The position numbers and the translations under genes are program-made. Below, piece by piece: positions 39,246 to 49,100 of a stretch of DNA of 64,000 nucleotides. How positions within the stretch are numbered: position 1 is the first letter of the stretch; each line of letters starts with the position of its first letter. The notes below the pieces were generated by a model. The model was not told where the DNA came from. It saw nothing but the letters and a program-made list of their open reading frames with translations, and ran no database searches. The DNA comes from Echinometra lucunter (Eukaryota; Echinodermata; Echinoidea; Camarodonta; Echinometridae). The DNA lies in the NCBI GenBank assembly GCA_029962745.1, contig CM057155.1, positions 29,898,483 to 29,962,482 of the forward strand, written 5' to 3'.

Positions 39246-40078
39246 TCAATTATACGCATTGGATAATATAAACGAACTGAACGACCCCCTACTAACATGA
39301 CTAAAAACATGAGAGGGGAAAAGCCTGAAGAAAGAAAAACGGAACGGAAATTGTGCACCACACCTATTTTATAAAAGGAAGAAAATCTACCCTCTGAATA
39401 CATTCTGTCCAATCTCATTTACCTTTCATATCAGAATCGTGGGATAAAGTTTTATACATCCCAGTATTTTGTAAAACAGTTATGATTCATGTCCAAAGGC
39501 GACGGTGGTATGCACGGATTTGTTATTTAGTACTGTTCAAAATTATTGTCCATTTATAGCAGTATTTTCTTCGCAAGGACTTTGATACAGACACTGGTTG
39601 GCAAAAGTATATCATGTTCATCAAACGTCTGCAGCAGGAACACAAAGAAAGTATCAGTATGCCATATTCCTGTGACAGTATGCCAAATCACACGTATAAT
39701 TCCATAGTTTCTTTTTTTTTTCGTTAATTTTTACCATTTTGATGAATAACATTTTCAGTGATTTTCAGTGTTTGGATTACATATATCAAATATTAATCAT
39801 ATTTTAAACTGTTTATATATTAGTAGTAGTAATCATAATAATTTATATTGCATAATTACCATAGAAATATACTCAACTGCGCAGAACAATCCATAGTGAA
39901 AACAGGAGGGGCAATATCAACAATAAAATAAATGAACGTAAGTTAAATCATATCTAATTCAATTTTGGGGGAAAAAAAGAAAGGAAAGTGGATTTAAATG
40001 TTTGTGAACTTATATCATCAACAGCTCGAAATACTATTACATATGTTTTGTTTTGTTTCTGTTGTGTTTTTTTGTAAA

Positions 40079-40197
40079 CTTAACGTTATCCACTTTATGT
40101 TGATTTATGATGATCTTTATGTTTATGTTTATGTCAGAACAGAATATTGATGTATATCAATGACGTTCGATAAATACAATTCAATTCAATTCAATTC
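40079..40197 (+). repeat. Retroposon 3' tail, (ATTCA)n-ended, copy B
   Basis: Collinear with the reverse complement of 10856-10966; ends AAATACAATTCAATTCAATT. The sequence upstream (39840-40078) may be the rest of the element, but it shows no coding similarity. Confidence 0.65.
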
Positions 40198-40229
40198 TAG
40201 TCACCCTCAACGAAACTTCACTCTTGATA

Positions 40230-40432
40230 AGCCTTTTTTTTTAACACGTGCACACGTTGGTATCAATAATGCCTATAGCATTTTCATTTATTGGATGTAC
40301 GATAAAAGAGCAATGTAGATAAAATGCCTTGCTCAAGGGTATAAGTGCCGTACCGTGGGGATCGAACCCCCCCCCCCCCCCCGAATGTAGCGTCTCCGTC
40401 AAGCACCTTAGATCACTCGACCACGGCACCTC
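40230..40432 (-). mobile_element. tRNA-derived SINE, copy B
   Basis: On the - strand it begins GAGGTGCCGTGGTCGAGTGA, has AAGGTGCTTGAC, a G-run expansion just before the B box GTTCGATCCC, then AGCAAGGCATTTTATCTAC and an A-rich tail at 40231-40239. The head is close to a Leu/Ser-type tRNA. Matches 31628-31829. Confidence 0.82.
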
Positions 40433-40529
40433 CACCTTACTTTACTTACAATTTTGATACTATCGTTCATTCATTAAAATTGTAGCCAGGAATGTATATG
40501 CCGATATCAATGATGTATTACATTAACAT

Positions 40530-40793
40530 ATAATGTGTATTTTGTTATCACCTGCAATATAAAAACGTGCATTACATGTATGTTTGCATTGGAGCATGTA
40601 CTTATGTCTGTATAATCTTCAGAAACTGAAGAAGGCATAGAAGGCCGAAAGCTTGATCTTATAATGTATATTTTGTAATCACCTGCAATATAAAAACGTA
40701 CATTACATGTATGTTTGTATTGGAGCATGTACTTATGTCTGTATAATCTTCAGAAACTGAAGAAGGCATAGAAGGCCGAAAGCTTGATCTTAT
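40530..40793. repeat. 131-bp tandem repeat, two copies, with CTGAAGA...GAAA core
   Basis: CACCTGCAATAT recurs at 40549 and 40680, and the two units are about 95% alike by eye. Each ends ACTGAAGAAGGCATAGAAGG then CCGAAAGCTTG. The arrangement of CTGAAGA, short hairpin and GAAA resembles a hammerhead ribozyme core, as known from Penelope-like retroelements, but the preceding CTTCAG can pair with CTGAAG instead. Confidence 0.75.
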
Positions 40794-40861
40794 AACAAGT
40801 ATAATATTCAGCTGCGTTCTTGTTTTTTCTGTCTCATCAATACTAGTACTTATACAATTTT

Positions 40862-40947
40862 CCAGGAATTTGTCAAAATGTTCAAGTTGGGTATCTTCGC
40901 ATATACATGCCAAGATACCCAACTTGAACATTTTGACAACTTCCCGG
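40862..40947. repeat. Perfect 28-bp-stem hairpin
   Basis: Arms 40870-40897 and 40912-40939 are exact inverted copies with a 14-nt loop (CGCATATACATGCC). Pairing continues imperfectly outward. A separate 24-bp perfect palindrome (AGCAGGTCATAT and its mirror) lies at 41021-41044. Confidence 0.93.
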
Positions 40948-41155
40948 AAATATATATGTATATATATAAGAATCAGAGTTGGTAGTAGAATGCCATTAAA
41001 AAATCATAGATTTTATAGCAGGTCATATATATGACCTGCTGCACACCTATGCTGGAGAGTGCCAAGCTGTTATATGTTACCTGATCACAAATGTTAATTA
41101 TTCCAACATCTACATGTATCCCAAAGCATTAACTCGGATCAAGCTAAGGTATGCG

Positions 41156-41812
41156 CAGTGGCGGCACCAAGGGGGGCATGGGGGGCATTTGCCCCCCCCC
41201 CCCACTCAGAAGCTTTGCCCCCCCCCCCCCCCAGAAATTTTGAGGACTGAAAAGAAAAATTATACAGTAATTTGTAAATAAGTAGATGTTGTCATAAGCA
41301 TCATATTCAAACTGTGAAGAGCTCTGAAATACCATTTTCCGCTCTTCAAAACTTTGATTGAAAACAAAAAAGTGGTTATTTTTGGCTCGCTCGCTTCCCT
41401 CGCTCGTCAAATTTTAAATTTTCTTTTCTAAAATGCAATCAAAAACAAGAAAAGTAGCTATTTTTGGCTCGCTCGCTTCGCCTCGCTCATCATATTTCAG
41501 AATATTTATTCGAAAATGCGATTAAAAACCAAAAAAGGTGTTTATTTTTTTGTTCGCTCTCTTCGCTCGCTCGCAAAATTGATAAAAAAATGTGTGTAAG
41601 AGGAAACAAAAATCCAAAAATTCAATTATTCCCCCCCCCCACCCACTCCTCAAAGTGGATTTACGCCGGCGACTAAAACTTGCACTTCACGCTCGATTTT
41701 TCCATACACGCAAAAAAAAATTGACTGCCTCTGCCCCCCCCCCCCATTTTCTTTTGCCCTCCATTTGCCCCCCCCCCCCCCCCCCACTTTAACAATCCTG
41801 GTGCCGCCACTG
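41156..41812. mobile_element. Non-autonomous hAT element, family hAT-A, perfect 8-bp target duplication
   Basis: Ends CAGTGGCGGCACCA and its exact complement TGGTGCCGCCACTG; flanked by GGTATGCG at 41148-41155 and 41813-41820. 657 bp, no transposase. The interior has three ~80-bp sub-repeats with TTTGGCTCGCTCGCTTCG-like cores (41380, 41465, 41550) and, near 41650, GTGGATTTACGCCGGCG, which is the terminus of family hAT-B, so elements are nested or related. C-runs at 41193, 41217, 41631, 41735 and 41769. Confidence 0.93.
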
Positions 41813-41933
41813 GGTATGCGGCAGGTCAATGTTCGAAACTCATCTGCCACCAACAAAGGAGTTAATTAGTGAGGGTTGAAGATTTGTCAGTCTGTCGGTT
41901 AAGCGAATTTGGAGTCGCCGAAACCACTGGCCC

Positions 41934-41988
41934 GTCTCCGTGGTCTAGTGGTTAAGGCATTGGCCCGGGTTCGATTCCCGGTGGAGAC
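41934..41988 (+). pseudogene. tRNA-like pseudogene lacking the anticodon arm
   Basis: GTCTCCGTGGTCTAGTGGTT resembles the 5' half of tRNA-Glu/Asp-type genes, and CCGGGTTCGATTCCCGG is a perfect T arm; GTCTCC pairs with GGAGAC as the acceptor stem. Only a few bases (AAGGCATTGG) separate the D arm and T arm, so no anticodon stem exists. Both Pol III boxes are intact. It may be a SINE head or a decayed tRNA. Confidence 0.7.
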
Positions 41989-42064
41989 ATTTTTTCAACC
42001 TTTGCGAAATTTCCAAAATGGTAGGACAGCTCTGGGGAACTTTGATTCATACTATTTTTCTATC

Positions 42065-42290
42065 AATTGATATCACATGTATTTATTTCCACGAGAGTTG
42101 CCATAGCTGTTGTAACATTATATTACCTGATCACAATTTAAAAAAAAATAATAATAAAACAAAAACCAAAAAAAATGTATATATATATATATATATATAT
42201 TTATATCCACGAAAGTTGCCAAACCTACTGTATAATTATGTTACATGATCACAAATATTTAAAAAAATAATAATGAAACAAAAAAAAAAC
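42065..42290. repeat. Two-copy imperfect tandem repeat with (TA)n
   Basis: TTTCCACGAGAGTTGCCA near 42087 and ATCCACGAAAGTTGCCA near 42205 are each followed by TTA(C/T)NTGATCACAA and A-rich sequence; (TA)n at 42178-42200 lies between. A related TTACCTGATCACAAATGTTA occurs at 41078. Confidence 0.6.
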
Positions 42291-43523
42291 AATATGTATA
42301 TATCAGATATATGCATGTACAATTTTTCCGTTTCTGATGTTATTTTACTGCAATCCAGCTAGTGCTCACTTTAGATTTTTAGTAACTACAATGCATGGAT
42401 TTCTGTATGCTGGTTTTTATTTTTTTGATAAATCTTTATTAGTCAACCAGTTGTAAATTTCCTCGTTTCGTCACTGCAAGTTTGGGTGGAGTTTATTACA
42501 AAATATAGGTATTATTTACTAAGTGGTGCCCTATTTTAAACACTGATTCAAATTCTATTACCCCTATTATGATTCCTGATAAGAATGGGTTTTCTTCTTT
42601 TTCTATTTTATATAGAGAATAGAGAATTAATTGGCCTAGGTTTAATTTTAGCCCTAATTTTTACCTTATCCCCTTCTGTGTGGTATAGACACTCCCCCCC
42701 CCCCCCTCCTCCCCCGCAGAAAGTGATTTATGATGAATAACACAAGCAGTTTGACCCATTCTGATCCTGAGAACTTTTGCATCAAGCATGCGTAATGTCA
42801 CATTAATTTGGTGGTTTATAGATCATTCACATTTTAATGCACCAACAGAGACCAAATTTATTTGTATTAGTATATTTAGCTTGGGAATAGCAGCATTAAA
42901 ATGACGTTTTATTCAAACATTGATTCGATTCGATTCATATGTAATTCAGTTATTGTATTTATATTTCATGTTCTTCGCATGACGAAATCAATAATCATAA
43001 TACAATATCGAATTTTTTTTAATTATTGTATAGTTTACTTTCTCATTTTGTTTCATATGACTTATCAGCTTTTTCTCATTCATTTTACACATAACCAGGA
43101 AAATTTGTACCCAAAAAGAGAGAAAAAAAATGAATTTATACAGTAATACATACTGCGATCAAAATGAAAAAAAAATATGAAAATTATTTTCTGTTTAAAA
43201 AAAACAATAATAATTACAAGAACGGTGCCAAAAAAAATCTTGGTTGTTTGTTTTTTTCGCTATTTTCTTGTCTTTACTCTTTGGTGAAGTATTCTGTGAT
43301 TACTGAAATGTATTTCACTCTCCTCTACATGTCCAATACTTACTGTTAATGATTTCTGTGCTCATTTTTCATGTATGTGATAATGTATTGTTTTCTAACT
43401 TGTGCAAAGGACCTTCTGGAAGATTACAGCCTTGTGCTAAATAAGTTATCCAATTAAGTCTACCACTACTATACTTCCAGCCTTGCGGGCCTATGAATCA
43501 AGCTGTCTACTTCGTAAACTTAC
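42291..43523. other. AT-rich, probable intron of the - strand gene
   Basis: No exon recognised. Contains a C-run at 42692 and strongly AT-rich stretches at 42900-43250. Its intron status depends on the exon at 43524-43628 being real. Confidence 0.3.
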
Positions 43524-43628
43524 CGTTGTCATTATTAGACATGCAGCGACCACGATGCCTGATACTGCGGCAACCAAGAGCAGTACCATTTCCAAGAGCG
43601 AACGAGCAAATCTCAGTGACTTCGACAT
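43524..43628 (-). CDS. Probable first coding exon of an unidentified membrane/secreted protein
   Basis: Reading leftward, ATG at 43628 opens 35 codons: MSKSLRFARSLLEM, then VLLLVAAVSGIVVAACLIM and TT, running directly into the donor ACG|GTAAGT (phase 0, exon end 43524). The first in-frame stop upstream is TAG at 43697-43695, so this is the first Met. A basic N-terminus followed by about 20 hydrophobic residues suggests a signal anchor or uncleaved signal peptide, as in type II membrane proteins. A CpG-containing stretch around 43795-43825 (GCACGTGCGCGCTCGGCGCC) could be its promoter. Later exons would lie left of 43.5 kb; none was recognised. Family unknown. A chance ORF is possible, but the coincidence of hydrophobic segment, upstream stop and consensus donor favours a gene. 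Confidence 0.5.
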
Positions 43629-43871
43629 TTTGAGCAGACGACGAATAATTCTCCAATATGAGATGATATTCCCACGCGAAATACAGTTCCACCGCTAAAG
43701 AAAAATATATCAGTCTGTCTCCGTCGGATATATGAGAACGCTGGTCTCTATATTGCGCGGTAAGCAAAGAGTGATATCTCTTAAGAGATGTAAAAACGGG
43801 CACGTGCGCGCTCGGCGCCATTTCATATACATTCATAACGGGTAGATATATACCATTCCTTCCTGTTTATA

Positions 43872-44261
43872 CACAGGCGTAAATCCGTTTCGAGGGATGG
43901 GGGGGGGGATGACTGAAATCTTTGGATCAGATTTCTAGCCCATACTCAGGCACGAGTACACACACTCTTACCCAGCCGCACACACACCCACACTCATACT
44001 GTCGACATCTTCCAATCCTATCTCTGGTTTTTAACAGCACTGCAAATGAAAATTTTACTATTATGTTACCGTCGTTTGTAATAGATTAATATCAAAGGTT
44101 CAACAACTGATTGATTTGAAAACTACTTCTCCTATTAAAAGTGTGAGCATATTTGTGCACGCCATCACCCCCCCCCCCCCCCTCCTCTCTCTCTCTCTCT
44201 CTCTCTCTTTCTCTAAAAGGTATGGGATATACATCCCCCACCCCTGGGATTTACATCAATG
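43872..44261. mobile_element. hAT-B family MITE, second copy, diverged
   Basis: Begins CACAGGCGTAAATCC and ends GGGATTTACATCAATG, the same termini as 29217-29611 with more mismatches. About 390 bp, equal in length to that copy. No clear 8-bp duplication remains. Contains a C-run at 44166 and (CT)n at 44188-44212. Confidence 0.65.
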
Positions 44262-44709
44262 ATAGTTCAAGTTCAAGTTCATTTTCATTTGATGTACGGA
44301 TAAATTTTTAAACGTATAAGAAATTCAGAATACAATATAGTTCGATGTAAACATTTGGGAAAACAAGACACGGAGTGAGAATGAATATATTCATGGGCGT
44401 CAAGCCGTTTTATGATTTTCTGGAGACGGGATTTGCTGATGAGCTAAAGAAAAAAATAGTCTTCAGCTTATAATTTGGGGGGTCATAATTTTTTTGGGGG
44501 GAGGCGATACACTAAATAATTGCCGAAAAGTAAAAGAAGGGGAAGGGAAAATTGTCCTCAGTATTTTTTTTTCTAAATTTTTTTGTGGGGAGGGTGGGGA
44601 GGGAACATACCCATAAATTTCCTTACAATTTTTTTTCTCGAGTGTCTGATCTTCTAAAGTTTTGGGGACATAGCCTATTGGCTTTCTCGGGTGTTTTTCC
44701 CTCATCCCA

Positions 44710-45695
44710 GGTAACAATGAATTGTTGGTACAACGTTAGACCAACGTTGTGAAAAATTTTTCACAACGTTGCCTCAACGTTGGCAGGCAACGTTGCAGCC
44801 TCAATAGAAGTGCACGCGCATACATCGTCAGTCCAACAATGTTTACAACGCTGGTCCAACGTTGTCCAGCAACAACGCTCCAACGTTGTCTGGCAACGCT
44901 GGTCCAACGTTGGCGGGCAACGTTGTAGCATTGATGGAAGTGCACATTGCACGTTGTGTCATTGTTAGTTGTCAAAAAAAAATATCCAACAAAATAGTTT
45001 CCAACGTTGTGTAATTGTCAAATGCATGTCCAATAAAATTCCAACAAACTAGTTTCCGACATTGTCAACGTTGTGTCATTGTCGAATGTTCAACAACTCT
45101 CCACCTAACTAGATCCTAATGTTGTGTCATAGTCACTTTTGCGACAATTATCCAACAAATTAGTTTTCCAACGTTGTCAACGTTGTGTCTTTGTTGACTG
45201 TCCAACAACTCTTTACCTAACCAGTTTCCATTTATTGTGTCAGTGTCAGTTGTCCAACAATTATCCGACAAACTAGTTTCCAGCGTTGTGTCATTGTCCA
45301 CTGTCCAACAAATATCCAACAAACTAGTTTCCAACGTTGTGTCATTGTCCACTGTCCAACAACTCTCCAACAAACTAGTTTCCAACGATGTCAACGTTGT
45401 GTCATCGTCGACTGTCCGACTTTCTCCACCTAACTAGTTTCCAACGTTGTGTCATTGTCAGTGATCCTACAAATATCCAACAAACTAGTTTCCAACGTTG
45501 TGTCATTGTCGGTTATCAAACAAATATCCAACAAATATCTAACAAACTAGTTTCCAACGTTATCAACGTTGTGTCATTGTTGGCTGTCCAACAACTCTCC
45601 AGATTACTAGTTTCCAACGTCGTTTCAACGTTGCTCCAGCAAGTTTTTTTCTAACGTCCAACGACTTTTGACTTTCCAACGTTGGCTTGTTACAT
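44710..45695. mobile_element. Unrecognised repeat built on CAACGTTG palindromes
   Basis: The left part (44727-44940) has many CAACGTTG/CCAACGTTG blocks in both orientations, including a perfect 30-bp palindrome at 44742-44771. The right part (about 44990-45660) is roughly a dozen 50-60-bp units of ACTAGTTTCCAACGTTGTGT, then CATTGTC and TCCAACAA. Outer ends GTAACAA and TTGTTAC are inverted. No coding region. The family is unknown. Confidence 0.75.
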
Positions 45696-46843
45696 AGGAT
45701 AATTTTGGGGACATACAGTATCCCCCATCCCTAAATCTTTGGGAGACGTTACCCCCTGCATGCCCCCCATCCCCGTTTGACACCTATCATGCCTGTGGTA
45801 TATTATTATGAACGTAGAATGTATTGGAAAAAGAAAAACAGAGTCAGGCAAAGGGAACATACATTTAAGTTTAAAGCAATCATGTTCCACTGCCTTGAAA
45901 CAACAAAGCTTACGTAATACATAATGATTCTTGAATTGCAAAGATGCATCGATGTATAAAAACATTTTTTCCAAATGCCAGGGGTGATTAAGGATCAGTG
46001 AAAATTGTCATTATATTTTTTTCAAAGGGAGAAAATAGGAATCAAATTATATTGGGCGAAGGTAAAGGGGGCATATGGATCGATGAATAATAAGCTAATA
46101 AAATTTTCAACGTTTATACCTCAGGGACAATAATTTTTTCTAATTAAGCCAAAATTGTTATATTCTGTGTTCCTTTTAATCATGCTCTGCAAATGCTCTG
46201 GGTTATGATCTGAATGTCGGCCTCATCTAATAATTTCACATAAAGCTGCAATTATTTTTCCCCTCGCTACACTTTCCTATCTTGATGCTTGAAACTTAAT
46301 CTGTAATTATTATTCCTATATTCGTTCATATAGAAATATGCCGTCAGGCAGAAAGATAAGTAGGGCAATAATTCATCTTCATTAATATGATAATAAACCG
46401 GCAAAATATCTAAAATAGGATAGGAGTTTTATACCCGATTTCCTAATCGGCGGTTTATGCTTGCTTGTGTGTGACAAGCCGAGTGGTATTTCCAAAATAG
46501 AGCAGCAATATGAATTGCATATAAAGTAGACAGCGCAAGATTTTAACATGAAATTCAATGACAGCTTTATTGAAAATTATCAGATTATCATATTATTTTG
46601 ATCATCGCGAAAGAGATGGTATAGTGATGAGCTCGCGAAATAATTAGCGTTGGTGAAGGTATTGGGACGAACTATCACTTTCCAGGCGATCTGAATGTAT
46701 CTTTCTGAAGCAAAGCTGTTGATAGATAGCTTATACATTCAGCGATAGTTTTTTTTTCTCTCACTCTCTCTCTCATTGACTGAAACCAAAAGGCAACTAC
46801 TAAGTATTTCTTTATTATATTCTGAAACCATTCAATTGTATAG
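45696..46843. other. Intergenic, no gene recognised
   Basis: AT-rich unique-looking sequence, no repeats or exons identified. Confidence 0.45.
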
Positions 46844-47040
46844 CAGAAGCCGCGGAACGTTTTTTTTTTTTTTGTTGTTGTTGTTTTTGTTTTGTTTTTT
46901 TTTTCGGGGGAGGGGGTGGGGCTGCACTTACAAACAAGGAAAATCATTCCCCGTTATTGTACAGAGGCCTACGTGTCTACTAAAAAAAGTGGGAGAGGGG
47001 GGGCTGCAGCGCCCCCCCCCCCCCGGTTCCGCGGCCCCTG
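46844..47040. mobile_element. Short hAT-like MITE
   Basis: Left CAGAAGCCGCGGAACG, right the complement of CAGGGGCCGCGGAACC (13 of 16 match). 197 bp with T/G- and C-rich interior. The 8-bp duplication is not recognisable. Confidence 0.6.
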
Positions 47041-47349
47041 CATAGAAAGAAATAAATATTAACTTCTCTACGAGAAAGAAAAATCTACCCATTAAAAACC
47101 AATTGGTCCCTATTGGCAATTGGTCCCCATTAACCCATTGAAATCGACCTTAAATGTTTAGTTCTCTACGCACTAGATATACGGAGTATACGATTCAGAA
47201 CTTTCCATTCTCTTCAGTTGAACATTCTTTCTTTTCTTTTCTTTTTTTTCTGTTTGCAGGCCATATGGCAACCTATAGAAGAAGAAGAAAAAAAAAAAGA
47301 TTTTTTTACCCCACAGAGATGCCCATCTAGTAGGCCTATCTATGTTTAA

Positions 47350-47934
47350 AGTGATTACACAATGATGAAATCTGTTTGATGTGATATATGATTGAGAATA
47401 GAATTCTAAGAAGAATAACATTAAAACTTTAATGATTTTCAATCGAACAAATGCATTTTGGCTAATTTTCTCATAAAAAGTCAAGAGTTGACAAAAAAAA
47501 TTGAGTATTAGGTATGACGTATAAGTGGGTACCCAGTTTCGCGCATTGCAGTTTTGCAAAGTGGGTACCCAGTTGAAACTGGGTCACAGCTGAGGGGTCA
47601 AAAATATCCTGAAATATTACCACATTTGGGGGTTTCCTTGGCAACACGACTTTTGAAAAAATATTTAGGCAGATGATTTTCTGCTAATAAAATCGTGCTC
47701 TTTTAAAGGGGTACCCAATGCTGAAACAATGTTAGTTCATTTAAAAGAGTATAATTTTTTTTGGTCAGCTCATAACTTTTCATGAGAAAATTAGCCAAAA
47801 TGCATTGATTTCGATTGAAAATCATCATATTTTTAATGTCATTCTTCTTAGAATTCTATTCTCGATCATATATCAAAAATTTTGTTGACCATTGTGTAAT
47901 CACTTTAAATGAACTAACATTGTTTCCCCTTTAA
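47350..47934. mobile_element. TTAA-1 family MITE, rearranged copies head to head
   Basis: A - strand segment (47350-47702) begins AGTGATTACACAATG after TTAA. It abuts a + strand, internally deleted segment starting AGGGGTACCCAATGCTG (47707) and ending TTGTGTAATCACT|TTAA (47905-47908). A further inverted terminus, ATGAACTAACATTGTTTCCC, ends at TTAA 47931-47934. Homologous to 7426-7920. Confidence 0.7.
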
Positions 47935-47999
47935 ACTCTTAAATATAGATCTAGACTACATAAAAGTAACCGTGGAGGGAGCGCTTACGGATCATTTTG

Positions 48000-48311
48000 T
48001 AATTCTGTGTTGCTTGAATTTGTTGTTATTACATTTTCCCCCCATTCTTTAAATTAATGAGTGAGTGGTGTTATACGAAACTCATGCACAAGTAGACAGA
48101 CTTTCCCCCATCGTCTCCGATTGTATACTTAATTTAGAGCTAAACCCGATTCCGAATCGGTTCATTCTGGCACTGTGTCTCTTTGGAGCGAACCAATTTG
48201 AACGACTGCACTGCACGGTCCAGGCCAGCGGCACAGGCAGAAGAAGGTGCTGCCCTCGGCCTCGACTGGAGCCTCATCCTGGCAGACAACGTCAGGCTTA
48301 CCTTCTTGTTG
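48000..48311 (+). other. METTL23: Probable 5' non-coding exon of METTL23
   Basis: A relatively GC-rich, repeat-free stretch ends at a strong donor, CTTGTTG|GTAAGTATA (exon end 48311). The next suitable acceptor on this strand upstream of the METTL23 start is at 52746. The left limit is not defined by the sequence. An open frame crosses the donor but has no recognised similarity, so it is more likely UTR with an upstream ORF than protein. It could also belong to another transcript. Confidence 0.45.
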
Positions 48312-48478
48312 GTAAGTATATAGAATATATACATAGGTCTACACCTACAATGTACTGTACTACTGGGCTTGAATTCTGTATGTGCTAAAATAGATCTACA
48401 CTGCCTACAGATTTATAATAGTTTAAGCTAGTTACTGGCAGTAACTAGCTCTCAGTAACTAGCTCTACCCACTATGTA

Positions 48479-48818
48479 CTCAGGGAGCCATTGGTATGGT
48501 GAGCTGTGCAAATTTATGTGAAATGCTGCCCTCTATAGTTGGAGATAGTAATCACTAAAATAATCAACAGATTCTTGGAAAATGTTTGCTTTTTACACCC
48601 AGTATGATAACATATCCTATTTTCATTCCATTCCTTCAATTGGATCTAAATTATCTTCATCAAATGAATTTTGAGAAATCTTTTTCTGATCACTGCTCTT
48701 GTTCCTCTGCCCCAGAAATGTGACAGAGAACACTACTTTCCTATTGTCAGCAATTTCCACTGTACAGGCCTAATTCAGTGCGAGGTTATCTGATGATAAC
48801 CTGGCATTCGTGCAAGTG
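48479..48818 (+). mobile_element. 340-bp mobile repeat M340, + copy, with 11-bp direct repeats
   Basis: Runs from CTCAGGGAGCCATTGGTATG to CATTCGTGCAAGTG and is flanked by CCCACTATGTA at 48468-48478 and 48819-48829. The reverse-oriented copy is at 49774-50113 (again in the duplicate at 51083-51422). No ORF and no terminal inverted repeats; the family is not recognised. Confidence 0.82.
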
Positions 48819-49100
48819 CCCACTATGTAGACTCTAACGTTAGAATCTAATTCTCGGCGTAATTTTTTGGAAAACGTCTGCAAGATCGCTCACGTTAGTC
48901 GCGCATCGATGCGCATGAGCATGTTAGTTGCCATTTTCTATCTGCATTTCAGTGGACGCCGGGGAAGCTTAAACAATCGGTTTTTTCCAGCTACCCTACG
49001 ATAGATTTATGAAATATTGGTTTTCGTACATCCGATTTTTAGTCCCAAGTGTCAGTCGGGTTCGTGGTGACCACAGCCGATAGCTACAAGGCTGGTGGTG

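Noticed and set aside
48065..48388. 107-codon frame crossing the donor at 48311
   Set aside because: Unrecognised sequence; the strong internal donor and position upstream of METTL23 fit a 5' UTR exon better.
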